Of a stretch of DNA of 64,000 bases, positions 53,606 through 63,149 are shown piece after piece. The notes beneath the pieces were generated by a model. The model worked only from the letters and a program-made list of their open reading frames with translations. It did no database searches and was not told the origin of the DNA. The first letter of the stretch is position 1, and each line of letters begins with the position of its first letter. The stretch is from positions 1 through 64,000 of the forward strand of contig NZ_JBJGXI010000026.1 of NCBI RefSeq assembly GCF_045635475.1, read 5' to 3'. The position numbers and the translations under genes were made by a program. The stretch is from JBJGXI01 sp045635475 (GTDB lineage: Bacteria; Bacillota; Bacilli; Bacillales; Amphibacillaceae).

Positions 53606-54199
53606 TTATGCTTTCTCTGCTTGCTTAATACTACTGAATATGTCATCTGAGTCACGTTTTTCATCGTAGGAGAGCACTTCATCAACGTGTTGATAGGATT
53701 TACCATAAAATTCTTCATCCTTATACGTATGAATATCCTCATACATCCGTTTCATCTTTTGAAAAATGACCTCTTCTCCTTCATCACTCGGAGACCAGTA
53801 TAGTATTTCCATTGGATTTTCTTTATTCGTAGCTAGAGAACGTCTATTATAGCCTATTGATTGTGCATGCTTAAATCCTGCTTTTCTATAGAAACGTAAT
53901 CGTTTTTCTGAATCTGAATCTTCGTAATCAAGGGGTTCTACTTCTAAAAGAATAGGCTTATTCTTCGTTTTTAACTTTTCGATAAGCTTGTTCCCTATTC
54001 CTTGACCTCTTGCAGTTGCTGATACATATACATAGTCAATAAATATAAATGACGGAAATTCTGCATACATCAGCACATGATTTGGTCCTTCATCTTTATA
54101 GTAAACATCGCCTTTTTCCTTCAACAGCACTTCCATGTGTTGTCTTGATTTCATTTCTTCTACAGGAAAGTACTTATTTAACTTCTCATACCAATTCAT
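53606..54199 (-). CDS. yjbC: GNAT acetyltransferase YjbC
   Basis: A 197-residue GNAT protein with the acetyl-CoA loop VSATARGQGIGNKLIEKLK (about 77-95), then RLRFYRKAGF. The C-terminal 50 residues form an acidic helical tail. B. subtilis YjbC has the same position upstream of spx and is induced by salt and envelope stress; its acceptor is unknown. It starts with ATG at 54199 after AAGGAG. Confidence 0.88.
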   Translation of the reverse strand: MNWYEKLNKYFPVEEMKSRQHMEVLLKEKGDVYYKDEGPNHVLMYAEFPSFIFIDYVYVSATARGQGIGNKLIEKLKTKNKPILLEVEPLDYEDSDSEKRLRFYRKAGFKHAQSIGYNRRSLATNKENPMEILYWSPSDEGEEVIFQKMKRMYEDIHTYKDEEFYGKSYQHVDEVLSYDEKRDSDDIFSSIKQAEKA

Positions 54200-54380
54200 T
54201 GATCTACTCCTTATAATTCGTAGTCATATTTATTATAACGAAAAATGAACGGAATGTTAAACCCATTTTCATTATTTTATCTATACCCTTAATCACAACT
54301 TTTAATCCTAAGTTCACATCTATTCCTTTTTTAACAAATGCTCTTTTCGTAAAGCATGTTGCTTCTCACTTCATATTTGA

Positions 54381-54750
54381 AGTAAAATGCGTCGTAGTAG
54401 TGATTGCTAATCCGGCGCTGTGGAAAAATACGCCCTTTCCGCGGGGAACGCTCTACTCCTCCTCCCTCGCAAAGAGCGCTCACTGCGGGGTCTTCAGACT
54501 GTTCCTTTCCCGCTGGAGTGGCGTATTTTTCCACAGCTTAGGGTGGTTTTCTGTTAAACACCTTTAATGAAGCGTAGTCCCTACACTTTGACTCCTGCGG
54601 GACTAGCGGCGTAAGTGAGACCCCGGAGCGCGAAGGCGCGAGGAGGCTCACTAGCCCCCCGCGGAAAGCAAAGTGTAGGGACGGAGCGTGCACATGTAAG
54701 AGCAGTGATCAGCTTTGCACTATGACGCATATTAGCTATATTGTGCAATA
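54381..54750. repeat. Compound inverted-hairpin repeat, family B copy 2
   Basis: Same plan as 35821-36187. The left module has a perfect 18-bp basal stem (GCTGTGGAAAAATACGCC at 54417-54434 with 54520-54537). The right module has a perfect 13-bp stem (GTCCCTACACTTT at 54577-54589 with 54670-54682). Core blocks CTTTCCGCGGGG, GAGGAGGCTCACTAGCC and TCCCGC-GGAGT are conserved, but the four stems in the two copies have unrelated sequences. The outer ends ATGCGTCGTAGT and ACTATGACGCAT are inverted with one mismatch. ORFs inside are artefacts. Confidence 0.85.
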
Positions 54751-54808
54751 GCCAACAATTTATATATTTAAATAAATTTAAAGCAAACGCACCCAACCCA
54801 ATAACACA

Positions 54809-54840
54809 ATAAAGAGCCCTTCCGAAGAAGAGCTCTTTAT
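54809..54840 (-). terminator. Terminator of the DUF4015 gene
   Basis: ATAAAGAGC pairs with GCTCTTTAT just after the stop codon at 54844. Confidence 0.75.
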
Positions 54841-54843
54841 CAA

Positions 54844-56055
54844 TTATGGTGTATAATCAACATTTTCGGAATACTTATTACTTGCGTTCCAAATGAGAAA
54901 TTCATTAATGCCATTCTCATTTAGCGCCTTTATTTGAGCTTCAACTTCTGCTTTATCATACTGTGTTGCTGCTCCACTATAAAGCCATGGAGCTTCAAAA
55001 TCTTGAATCCAAGGTCGTGAAGTCGGTGGATCCTCTAATGCTCCTAGAACTTCGTTTTCAACTTTAGCATATTCTGTAATTAACCGATACGGTTCTTTAT
55101 CAGGAAAATCAATACCAAAGTACGATGTCCAATGACTCGGATAAATCATTGATGAAATAACATCAACGTTTGAAGATATTTTCGAGAAATTTTGACCTAT
55201 TCCAGGTGTTTCAGTTATTGTCGCAGCATATCCAAATATGTCAACAGCAACGTCAACGTCGTAATATTCTAATTCCTGTTTAGCATATGCAACAAAGTCA
55301 GTAACTGCTTGAACACGAAGTTTAATATCATTGAGATCTGATCCTTCATAGTCACCAAGATCATAGGTAAGTTCCTTATCTCTTCGTTCAAATCCTTCTG
55401 GGAAACGAACATAATCAAATTGGATCTCTTGAAAGCCCATTTCAGCTGCCATTTTAGCAATGCCTACATTATATTCCCAAACTTCCTTTTTAAAAGGACT
55501 TACGAATGAATCGCCTTTATTATTCGTCCAAACCTTGCCATTGTCTAAGAAAGACCATTCAGGATGCTTCTTTGCTAACAATGTGTCTTTAAATACAACA
55601 ACACGCGCAATTGGATAAATTCCTTTTTCCTCTAGTGTCCTCATTAATTTCTCAGGATCATGAATATACCTTTGAGCTATATCTGCATATGGTGAGTTCT
55701 CGTCAGGGATAAAGGTTAGGTTCCCATGATCCTCTTTAATATCAATCACCATCGCATTTAGATCTGTTGAGTCAACAAGGTTTAACAATCCTTCAAATCT
55801 GTTCACACTAGTTGTTGGGCCGGTTACATAAATACCTCGGACAGCATCTGGATATTCAAATGTGTAACCAGAATCAAACGTATAACGCTTAATTTTGTTT
55901 GGAAGCTTGTACATTTCTAAATTTATCTCTCTGAGCTCGTGCTTTGCCATTACTTTCTGTTCTGTTTCTTCTTCTGCGCTAACACTCGGAATAAATGTTA
56001 ACATTAACAAAATAGTAATAATCAAGGTAATGAATGGTTGTCTTGTTGTCCTCAT
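54844..56055 (-). CDS. Secreted DUF4015 glycoside-hydrolase-like protein
   Basis: A 403-residue exported protein. The signal peptide ends near VSAEE (about 27). The mature part is a TIM-barrel DUF4015 (putative glycoside hydrolase) domain: VRGIYVTGPTTSVNRFE, AMVIDIKEDHGN, EIQFDYVRFPEGF (candidate catalytic Asp), VDIFGYAA and SSMIYPSHW. The substrate is probably an extracellular polysaccharide or wall glycan, but none is proven for the family. It is a single gene. Confidence 0.85.
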   Translation of the reverse strand: MRTTRQPFITLIITILLMLTFIPSVSAEEETEQKVMAKHELREINLEMYKLPNKIKRYTFDSGYTFEYPDAVRGIYVTGPTTSVNRFEGLLNLVDSTDLNAMVIDIKEDHGNLTFIPDENSPYADIAQRYIHDPEKLMRTLEEKGIYPIARVVVFKDTLLAKKHPEWSFLDNGKVWTNNKGDSFVSPFKKEVWEYNVGIAKMAAEMGFQEIQFDYVRFPEGFERRDKELTYDLGDYEGSDLNDIKLRVQAVTDFVAYAKQELEYYDVDVAVDIFGYAATITETPGIGQNFSKISSNVDVISSMIYPSHWTSYFGIDFPDKEPYRLITEYAKVENEVLGALEDPPTSRPWIQDFEAPWLYSGAATQYDKAEVEAQIKALNENGINEFLIWNASNKYSENVDYTP

Positions 56056-56294
56056 TGCGAATCAAACTCCCGTTATTTATATTATATACATACTTTATTA
56101 TAAAAGAAGTATTTGCATGAATGGAAGGAAAACTTTCAACTTTTTCAAAATAGTTTAAATTCAGGAAATTCCTAATTCTTTTTTTTTGGCAATTTCCAGT
56201 CGCAAATAATTGGATTCCATCCCCATACAATAGGCAAACAGCCGCAAAATACTGTGTATGCAAGTTTCAAAATTGACTGCATTAAAGAAAAAGC

Positions 56295-56325
56295 TAGCCC
56301 TATCCAAAGACTAGGGCTAAAAAAG
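56295..56325 (-). terminator. Terminator of the opp operon
   Basis: TAGCCCTA pairs with TAGGGCTA around a 10-base loop, with T-rich flanks on both strands, 15 bases after the oppF stop. Confidence 0.85.
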
Positions 56326-56339
56326 ACGATCATTCAATT

Positions 56340-57275
56340 TTATTTTTCCTCTATTTCTTTTTTATATGCTTCGAATTCTTTTGTCGTACATAAAACCCAG
56401 TGTTTAGGACGAATTTCTCTAAATACCGGTTCTTCACTTTGATCATGCTCACTTGGATCATACGTAATACGTGTTCGATTACGCTCATAATCTGGATCTG
56501 GTAATGGAATAGCTGATAAAAGTGACTTTGTATAAGGATGTAATGGGTACTTATAAAGCTCATCACTATCCGCAAGTTCAACCATTTTACCAAAATACAT
56601 TACGCCAATACGGTCACTAATGTATTTAACCATAGATAAATCATGGGCAATAAACAAATATGTGTATCCATGCTTGTTTTGTAGCTCCTTCAATAAGTTA
56701 ACTACTTGTGCTTGAATCGATACATCTAATGCAGAAATTGGCTCATCGGCAATAATAAAATCAGGATTTACTGCAAGTGCGCGCGCAATTCCAATTCTTT
56801 GACGTTGGCCACCACTAAATTCGTGCGGGTATCGATTTGCGTGTTCTTTATTTAATCCGACCGTTTCAAGAAGTTCTTCTACTCTTGCTTTACGTTCTTT
56901 ATCATTAGCAGTTAAATTATGCACATCAAGACCTTCTGCAATGATATCCATAACGGTCATCCTTGGATTTAATGATGAATATGGATCTTGGAAAATCATT
57001 TGCATTTTTTGGTTAAATTTTTTAAGTTCAGCTTTTGATTTTTGGCCGTGCACATCTTCGCCTTTAAACTTTACTTGTCCATCTGTCGCATCGTAAAGAC
57101 GAATAATACTGCGACCAGTTGTTGATTTACCACAACCAGACTCTCCAACTAATCCAAAAGTTTCGCCTTGATATATATCGAAGGTGATGCCATCTACTGC
57201 TTTTACGACACTGTGTCTGCCAGTCCTAAAATGCTGTTTAAGATTGGAGACTTCTAATAATTTTTCCTGACCCAT
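56340..57275 (-). CDS. oppF: Oligopeptide ABC transporter ATPase OppF
   Basis: A 311-residue ATPase of the peptide importer. Walker A is GESGCGKST, the signature is FSGGQRQR and Walker B is FIIADEPISALD. A C-terminal extension (LLSAIPLPDPDYERNRTRI, then Cys in HWVLCTTKEFE) matches the OppF group, whose members may carry an Fe-S site. Its ATG overlaps the oppD stop (TAATG). It forms a heterodimer with OppD. Confidence 0.95.
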   Translation of the reverse strand: MGQEKLLEVSNLKQHFRTGRHSVVKAVDGITFDIYQGETFGLVGESGCGKSTTGRSIIRLYDATDGQVKFKGEDVHGQKSKAELKKFNQKMQMIFQDPYSSLNPRMTVMDIIAEGLDVHNLTANDKERKARVEELLETVGLNKEHANRYPHEFSGGQRQRIGIARALAVNPDFIIADEPISALDVSIQAQVVNLLKELQNKHGYTYLFIAHDLSMVKYISDRIGVMYFGKMVELADSDELYKYPLHPYTKSLLSAIPLPDPDYERNRTRITYDPSEHDQSEEPVFREIRPKHWVLCTTKEFEAYKKEIEEK

Positions 57276-58339
57276 TATTTTTCAGCCTCCCCATCGTTGG
57301 ATGCAACACCCATGCTAGCAAATCCTTTCATCCGTTTTTTAACGGCTTCAGGTGGTTCTACTTTTGGTGCATATTCATGTAGCAGCCATGTAGCTGCATA
57401 ATGCGTGTCAGAAACCTTAAACATTGGAGGTTCCATCTCATGATCGATTTCTAATGCAAATTCGTTTCTTGGTGCAAAAGCATCACCTTTTGGTGGATTA
57501 AGCATGTCAGGCGGCGATCCTGGGATAGCGATTAAGCTTTCTTCTTCACTATCAAGTGTTGGCATTGAACCTAATAATCCCCACGTATATGGGTGTTTAG
57601 GATTATAGAATATTTCATCTACAGTACCAATTTCAACGATTTTACCACCGTACATAACAGCCACGCGGTCAGCTACGTTAGCAACTACACCAAGATCGTG
57701 CGTGATAAATATAATCGATGAATCCGTTTTTTTCTGTATATCTTTCATTAATTCAAGAATTTGTGCCTGAATTGTAACATCCAACGCAGTAGTCGGTTCA
57801 TCAGCAATTAATACTTTAGGATTACATGCTAGAGCGATTGCGATTACAACACGTTGACGCTGTCCACCTGAAAATTGGTGTGGGTATTGATTAATTCGTT
57901 CTTTTGGATTTGGAATTCCTACTAACTCTAGCAACTCGATCGTTCTCTCTTTTGCTTTTGAACGATTCATGTTTTGGTGTTTAATAAGTCCTTCCATTAC
58001 CTGTGTACCAATTTTCATCGTTGGATTCAGTGAAGTCATCGGATCTTGAAATATTGTTGATATATCCTTACCACGTATTTGTTGCATTTGTTTTTCTTTT
58101 AGTTTTACGAGATCTTTTCCTTCTAAGAGAATTTCTCCCTCTTTTATCGTTCCTGGAGGTGAAGGGATTAATCGCGCAATAGCTCTTGTTGTCACGGATT
58201 TACCAGATCCTGATTCCCCAACGATGGCAAGTGTTTCCCCTTTTTTCAGATCAAAGGAAACGCCTCGAACTGCCTTTACTTCTCCTCCATGGGTATCGAA
58301 GGAAACATGCAAGTTTTTTACTTCTAATATGTTTTCCAT
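57275..58339 (-). CDS. oppD: Oligopeptide ABC transporter ATPase OppD
   Basis: A 354-residue ATPase with Walker A GESGSGKSV, signature FSGGQRQR, Walker B VLIADEPTTALD and the C-terminal oligopeptide-binding region (IPGSPPDMLNPPKGDAFAPR). AGGAGGT precedes the ATG. It starts 15 bases after oppC. Confidence 0.95.
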   Translation of the reverse strand: MENILEVKNLHVSFDTHGGEVKAVRGVSFDLKKGETLAIVGESGSGKSVTTRAIARLIPSPPGTIKEGEILLEGKDLVKLKEKQMQQIRGKDISTIFQDPMTSLNPTMKIGTQVMEGLIKHQNMNRSKAKERTIELLELVGIPNPKERINQYPHQFSGGQRQRVVIAIALACNPKVLIADEPTTALDVTIQAQILELMKDIQKKTDSSIIFITHDLGVVANVADRVAVMYGGKIVEIGTVDEIFYNPKHPYTWGLLGSMPTLDSEEESLIAIPGSPPDMLNPPKGDAFAPRNEFALEIDHEMEPPMFKVSDTHYAATWLLHEYAPKVEPPEAVKKRMKGFASMGVASNDGEAEK

Positions 58340-58354
58340 CTTTTCACCTACCTC

Positions 58355-59500
58355 CTATTCACGCATCTTCGGATCTAATGCATCTCGAAGACCATCAGCT
58401 AATATATTGAATCCAATCATAATTAACGCAATAACAATTGCAGGGAATATCATAATGTGTGGATTTATTTGTAGTGATTTAAATCCATCATTAATTAATG
58501 TACCTAATGAAGCATCTGGTGATTGAAGACCTAAACCGATAAAGCTTAGGAAAGCTTCAAAAAATATTGCAGACGGAATCGTAAACATCGTATTGATTAT
58601 AATTACGCCTAATGCATTAGGAATAAGATGTTTCGTCAAAATTCGTGAATTAGATGAACCAAGAGTACGTGATGCTAACACAAACTCCTGATTTTTCAAT
58701 TTCAGAATTTGTCCTCGAACAATCCGAGCCATGCCTGTCCAACCAGTAATCGTTAACGCAATGATAATAGAAACAATACCTGGTTCCAAAATCATAATCA
58801 TTAAGATAACTACGACTAGATTCGGAATACCAACTAGAATTTCTATAATTCGCATCATCACATTGTCAACACGTCCACCGTAATAACCAGATATACCACC
58901 ATAAGCAACACCAACGAGCATATCAATGGCTGCAGCCACTAACGCAATTAATAATGAAATCTGCGTACCAATCCACACGCGTGTAAACAAGTCTCGGCCA
59001 AGGGTATCTGTACCAAACCAATAATAGACGTCCTGTGCATCCTTATCTTCATAAATGTGATATCTTGCTAACACCTTAGCAGGTTCACCGTCAGAACCAT
59101 CACTTTTCACATCAAAAGTAAGGAATTCATCATCTTGTTGTGAAAATCGAGGAAGCGCAAGTTCTTTTGCCGCTTCTACAGTATCTGCTTCCAAAACTTC
59201 TGTTTTCGTACCATTAAATGGAAGCCAATAAACATTTTCTAACCCTTGTATACGTGCAGGAAAACGAGAATGACCTAAATCTTGATCATTTAATCCATAT
59301 TCATTAAAGTGTGGGCCAGCCAATGAAAGAAAACCTATTAGGATTAGCGTCACGATACCAAAAATCGCTCCAGCATTTTTTCTTAAACGGATCCAAGCAT
59401 CTTGCCAGTAGGACAAGCTTGGTCTTGAGATCTTTTCACTTGTATCTTCTTCTCTATTTGCAGGGACAAATAAATCTTTACTTAGCTTTTCTTTATCCAT
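58355..59500 (-). CDS. oppC: Oligopeptide ABC transporter permease OppC
   Basis: A 381-residue permease with six helices. It has an N-terminal cytosolic tail, a first helix at about 37-57, and a long outer segment of about 100 residues before helix 2 that is larger than in E. coli OppC. The EAA loop is TLGSSNSRILTKHLIPNALG. Its ATG overlaps the oppB stop by one base. Confidence 0.93.
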   Translation of the reverse strand: MDKEKLSKDLFVPANREEDTSEKISRPSLSYWQDAWIRLRKNAGAIFGIVTLILIGFLSLAGPHFNEYGLNDQDLGHSRFPARIQGLENVYWLPFNGTKTEVLEADTVEAAKELALPRFSQQDDEFLTFDVKSDGSDGEPAKVLARYHIYEDKDAQDVYYWFGTDTLGRDLFTRVWIGTQISLLIALVAAAIDMLVGVAYGGISGYYGGRVDNVMMRIIEILVGIPNLVVVILMIMILEPGIVSIIIALTITGWTGMARIVRGQILKLKNQEFVLASRTLGSSNSRILTKHLIPNALGVIIINTMFTIPSAIFFEAFLSFIGLGLQSPDASLGTLINDGFKSLQINPHIMIFPAIVIALIMIGFNILADGLRDALDPKMRE

Positions 59501-60432
59501 TACTTTTTACCTCCTGCCAGTCGAATTCTCGGGTCAATAATACCGTATAGTAAGTCGACAATCAGTATGATCAGAATGAAGAAGAAGGCGAAAAACAATG
59601 TTGTACCCATGATCATGGCAAAATCATCTGTCGTGACAGACCGTACGAACTGCTCTCCAATTCCAGGGATAAGGAATATTTGTTCAATTACAAGCGTACC
59701 TGTCATTAAACTAACAGCCATCGGTCCCATAACAGTTACTAAAGGAATTAATGCATTTCGTAGTCCATGTTTGAATAGTATACCGAAACTATTTAAACCC
59801 TTTGCTCTTGCTGTAACGATATAATCTGATCCTAACACTTCAATCATTTCTGTACGCATAAATCTTGCTGCTATCCCTATAGGGAAAATTGCTAGTGAAA
59901 TGGTAGGCATGATTGCTTCTTGGAATGTACCCCACCTTGCAACTGGTAGCCATCCTAATTTTACACCTACATAATATTGTAATAACCCCGCAAATATAAA
60001 TGACGGAATCGAAATTCCTAATACAGATACTATGTTTGAAGAATAATCGACCCACGTATTATTTTTCAAAGCAGCCACGATTCCCAATAGCATACCGATT
60101 AGTGTACCTATTATTAAAGCGTAAAACCCTAATTCTGCAGAAACAGGTATTCTACTTAGCAGAATGTCTGTTACTGGTTGATTTTTCAATTGGAAAGAGA
60201 CACCTAAGTCCCCTTGCACCAAATTACCAAGATATCTAAAGTATTGAACTGGTAACGGGTCATTTAATCCATACTTATCTAAGATGAGTTCTCTTTGTTC
60301 AGCAGTTACTTTCTGCTCCGATGATAAAGGCGACCCAGGAAGCATCTTCATGAGGAAAAATGAAAAAGAGGCTATCAAAAATAAAGTAAGAATCATATAA
60401 CCAAGTCGTTGCGATATATATTTCACCATCAT
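59500..60432 (-). CDS. oppB: Oligopeptide ABC transporter permease OppB
   Basis: A 310-residue permease with six helices and the N-terminal signature RLGYMILTLFLIASFSFFLM and MLPGSPLS. The EAA loop is ARAKGLNSFGILFKHGLRNA. AGGAGGGG precedes the ATG. A hairpin between oppA and oppB (60511-60544) probably makes oppB-F less expressed than oppA. Confidence 0.95.
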   Translation of the reverse strand: MMVKYISQRLGYMILTLFLIASFSFFLMKMLPGSPLSSEQKVTAEQRELILDKYGLNDPLPVQYFRYLGNLVQGDLGVSFQLKNQPVTDILLSRIPVSAELGFYALIIGTLIGMLLGIVAALKNNTWVDYSSNIVSVLGISIPSFIFAGLLQYYVGVKLGWLPVARWGTFQEAIMPTISLAIFPIGIAARFMRTEMIEVLGSDYIVTARAKGLNSFGILFKHGLRNALIPLVTVMGPMAVSLMTGTLVIEQIFLIPGIGEQFVRSVTTDDFAMIMGTTLFFAFFFILIILIVDLLYGIIDPRIRLAGGKK

Positions 60433-60510
60433 TTACCCCTCCTATTCTAAATTGTTAATGACTACTTTGGAAATGTTCAAATTATTCTAAAATTATGTTT
60501 AAATGGAAAA

Positions 60511-60544
60511 AGAGAGTATATGCCACAATGGCAGTACACTCTCC
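60511..60544 (-). terminator. Partial terminator between oppA and oppB
   Basis: On the minus strand, a stem of about 14 bp (60529-60544 with 60511-60525, one or two mismatches) is followed by CTTTTTCC. Its position fits attenuation of oppBCDF relative to the abundant binding protein. Confidence 0.75.
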
Positions 60545-60580
60545 TTCCCAAGAGAAATCTCGTTAATCTGTGAGAATTAA

Positions 60581-62293
60581 TTACTCAATATGAGCCCACT
60601 TGTATGAGAAGTCTGCTCCCATTGGGTTAAACACAACACCTTCAACGCCTGGTCTCCATAGATATGCACGAGAACGTTGGTACAATGGAACGATAGCTGC
60701 ATCTTCCATCATTACTTGTTCAGCTTCTAAGAAGTTTTCAAAACGTTCAACTGGCTCTGTTAATAATTCGTTATTAGCTTCAGCAATTAATGAATCATAC
60801 TCTTCGTTGTTGTAGTTCATAGTCATGTATGGGCTTGTAGAAGTCCACATTTCTAACCATGTGTTTGGATCTAAATAGTCAGGACCCCAACCAGAGTTTT
60901 GAATATCATACTTACTTGCTTCATCTCTTGCAATACGTTCTTCAAATGGTACAGATACAACATTTACAGTTAAACCTTCAAGGTTTTCCTCTAATTGGTG
61001 TTTAATGTAAGCATCCATTTCTACTGCAACTTCACTATCTCCACCTAGGTATTCAAGTTCGATTGAATCAACACCTAGCTCTTCAAGACCAGTTGCCCAA
61101 AATTCTTTAGCTGACTCTTTATCTTCAACAATTAAATCACCGTTAAGTTCACGGAAATCTTCGCTAGTTTCTGGGTGAGCACTAAAGTTTTGTGGTACTG
61201 CACCAGTAGAAACTACAGAACCGTTAGCAAGAATTACGTCTACAAGGTCTTGCTTGTTAATAGACATAGCTAGTGCTTTACGGATATTTAGGTTAGCAAG
61301 GAATTCGTTACCTTGGTTAAGTTTCAAGTAGAATAGTGTTGGTTCAGGCAATGTTACGAAATCTTCAGTACCTCTATATTGTTCTACATATTCAGCGGTT
61401 AGTGAAGCACGGTCAACAGCATCTGTTTCATACAAGTTAACTCCAGTACCTGTTTCTTTATTTACAACAAATGTAAGTTCTTCAAGTGTTACAGTTTCTG
61501 CATCCCAGTAATCAGGGTTTTTAACAAGTTTCCACTCATCAGGATTTTCTCCTGTTGGATTCCAATCTTGAAGTAAGAATGGACCGTTGTATATTAAGTT
61601 ATCAGAACTTAATGCATAGTCATCACCTTGTGCAGTAACAAACTCTTCGTTAAGTGGTAAGAATGTACCGAAAGTTAATAGTCCATAGAAATATGGAACT
61701 GGTTTAGCAAGCGTAATTACTAATTCAGTATCACTAGTAGCTTCTACTCCTAAATCTTCTACTGGTACGTCTCCATTATTTACTTTTTCAGCATTTGCAA
61801 TTACACCATTCATCATGAACGGACCGTATTCAGAACCTGTATCAGGATCAACAGCACGTCTCCAAGCAAATACGAAATCGTGAGCTGTTACAGGAGTACC
61901 GTTAGACCAAACTGCATCGTCACGAAGTTGGATTGTCCAAGTAAGACCATCTTCACTTACTTCTGGTTCGCCAGCAGCCATACCAGGAGTTGGGCTTGCA
62001 TTTTCATCTAAACGATAAAGGCCTTCCATTGATTCTCCTAAGTATTGGAACGCAACTGCATCAGTAGCGTGTGAAGAATCCATCGTAGGAATTTGAGAAG
62101 CTTCCATCAAGTTAAGAACTTGTTCAGGAGCTTCTTCAGCCGGTTCTTCGTTATTGCCTTCTCCGTTGTCTGCAGGTGTTTCAGTATCATTATTTTCTGG
62201 TTCTTCTTCCGTTGTTTCTCCACCAGAACATGCTACTAATACTGCACTTAGAAATAAAGCTAGTACTAATAATAACCAATTTTTGTTTCTCAT
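60581..62293 (-). CDS. oppA: Oligopeptide-binding lipoprotein OppA
   Basis: A 570-residue solute-binding lipoprotein (lipobox LVAC, Cys22) followed by an acidic low-complexity tether (about 26-58) and an SBP_bac_5 domain: SEDGLTWTIQLRDDAVWSNG, VTAHDFVFAWRRAVDP, LNIRKALAMSINKQDLVD and SGWGPDYLDPNTWLEM. It feeds peptides to OppBCDF. In B. subtilis this system also imports Phr signalling peptides that feed sporulation and competence. GGGGAGGT precedes the ATG. Confidence 0.95.
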   Translation of the reverse strand: MRNKNWLLLVLALFLSAVLVACSGGETTEEEPENNDTETPADNGEGNNEEPAEEAPEQVLNLMEASQIPTMDSSHATDAVAFQYLGESMEGLYRLDENASPTPGMAAGEPEVSEDGLTWTIQLRDDAVWSNGTPVTAHDFVFAWRRAVDPDTGSEYGPFMMNGVIANAEKVNNGDVPVEDLGVEATSDTELVITLAKPVPYFYGLLTFGTFLPLNEEFVTAQGDDYALSSDNLIYNGPFLLQDWNPTGENPDEWKLVKNPDYWDAETVTLEELTFVVNKETGTGVNLYETDAVDRASLTAEYVEQYRGTEDFVTLPEPTLFYLKLNQGNEFLANLNIRKALAMSINKQDLVDVILANGSVVSTGAVPQNFSAHPETSEDFRELNGDLIVEDKESAKEFWATGLEELGVDSIELEYLGGDSEVAVEMDAYIKHQLEENLEGLTVNVVSVPFEERIARDEASKYDIQNSGWGPDYLDPNTWLEMWTSTSPYMTMNYNNEEYDSLIAEANNELLTEPVERFENFLEAEQVMMEDAAIVPLYQRSRAYLWRPGVEGVVFNPMGADFSYKWAHIE

Positions 62294-62312
62294 GTAGCAG
62301 ATGACCTCCCCA

Positions 62313-62327
62313 AATTTTCTAAATATT
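62313..62327. promoter_or_regulatory. CodY-like box before oppA
   Basis: AATTTTCTAAATATT differs from the CodY consensus AATTTTCWGAAAATT at two of 15 positions. It lies 20-34 bases before the oppA start, in the likely leader, where CodY could block elongation. Chance matches are common in such A/T-rich DNA. Confidence 0.3.
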
Positions 62328-62735
62328 TTGCAGATGTTTTATCCACAAATTGAATTATACAAGTTTTCTCACAATTTTGCATCCCTTTTTTTTCATAAAA
62401 AATTGGAAATCCGCATAAACATTAGGCTAGTTTGTCAAATATAGTACTTTATACCCATTAAAAATTCAGTGAAAATTATCATTCTATGTCACATTTCTTC
62501 CCATTAGCACCACTTCTTACATGAAGTTTTAAAAATTTTATAGTAAACCCTACTTTATTTTCATTTACACAACCAAATGCAATTTTGCAAACTTCATAAT
62601 GCAATATTCTATTTCAAATCACCTCGAATCAATATTAAGATATAGTTCAATGTGCCAATACGTATGATTTTCTTTATGATTAACCCTATTGTGCTATAAT
62701 ACTTCATATATTATTCAAAGGTAGGTCATGAAATA
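62328..62735. other. oppA upstream region
   Basis: About 400 very A/T-rich bases between divergent oppA and the DUF3899 gene. It holds their promoters; I see no structured RNA. Confidence 0.35.
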
Positions 62736-63104
62736 GTGATACAAGTAAAGAACTACAAATGGATTGGATTAATCATCAACGGATCATTGTCACTAGTATT
62801 GTTCATTCTTTTTGCTGATGAACATAATTTGCACCATTATATTAATGTACTTTTTTATATTAGCTTCTTCTATTTAATGTTATGGTTGCTGTCGTTTATT
62901 TTAAAAGGGCGATTTTTTGATGGAATTGTCTATGGTTTTAGAAGGTTCGGTGCAAGAGTAGTAAAAAAGGATCTATTAGATGAATGGGCCGATAAAACAT
63001 TACCCTCTGAAAGAATTTCAACAAACTATCTATCCTTTATTTTTTTTCAAGGAATAGTGCTTACAACTGTCATGATTGTATTGTTACTGATTTTCTATAT
63101 GTAA
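62736..63104 (+). CDS. DUF3899 membrane protein
   Basis: A 122-residue protein with three helices (about 8-26, 33-56, 97-120). The central FDGIVYGFRRFGARVVKK block is typical of DUF3899, a family of unknown function near opp or trpS in Bacillaceae. The start is a GTG after AGGTAGGT. It lies directly before the T-box leader. Confidence 0.78.
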   Translation: MIQVKNYKWIGLIINGSLSLVLFILFADEHNLHHYINVLFYISFFYLMLWLLSFILKGRFFDGIVYGFRRFGARVVKKDLLDEWADKTLPSERISTNYLSFIFFQGIVLTTVMIVLLLIFYM

Positions 63105-63108
63105 TATC

Positions 63109-63137
63109 TTGCAAACGACATGTATTTTATATATAAT
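63109..63137 (+). promoter_or_regulatory. Sigma-A promoter of the T-box leader
   Basis: TTGCAA, a 17-base spacer and a perfect TATAAT (63132-63137) lie just upstream of the T-box leader. Transcription should begin near 63144. Confidence 0.75.
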
Positions 63138-63149
63138 CCAATCAACAAC

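Noticed and set aside
54331..54796. Two open frames in the second family B unit
   Set aside because: Same reason as above: no ribosome site, low-complexity Arg/Gly/Ala content, overlapping the hairpins.
55979..56263. 94-codon minus-strand ORF upstream of the DUF4015 gene
   Set aside because: Composition is not protein-like, there is no ribosome site, and it overlaps the signal-peptide region of the real gene in another frame.
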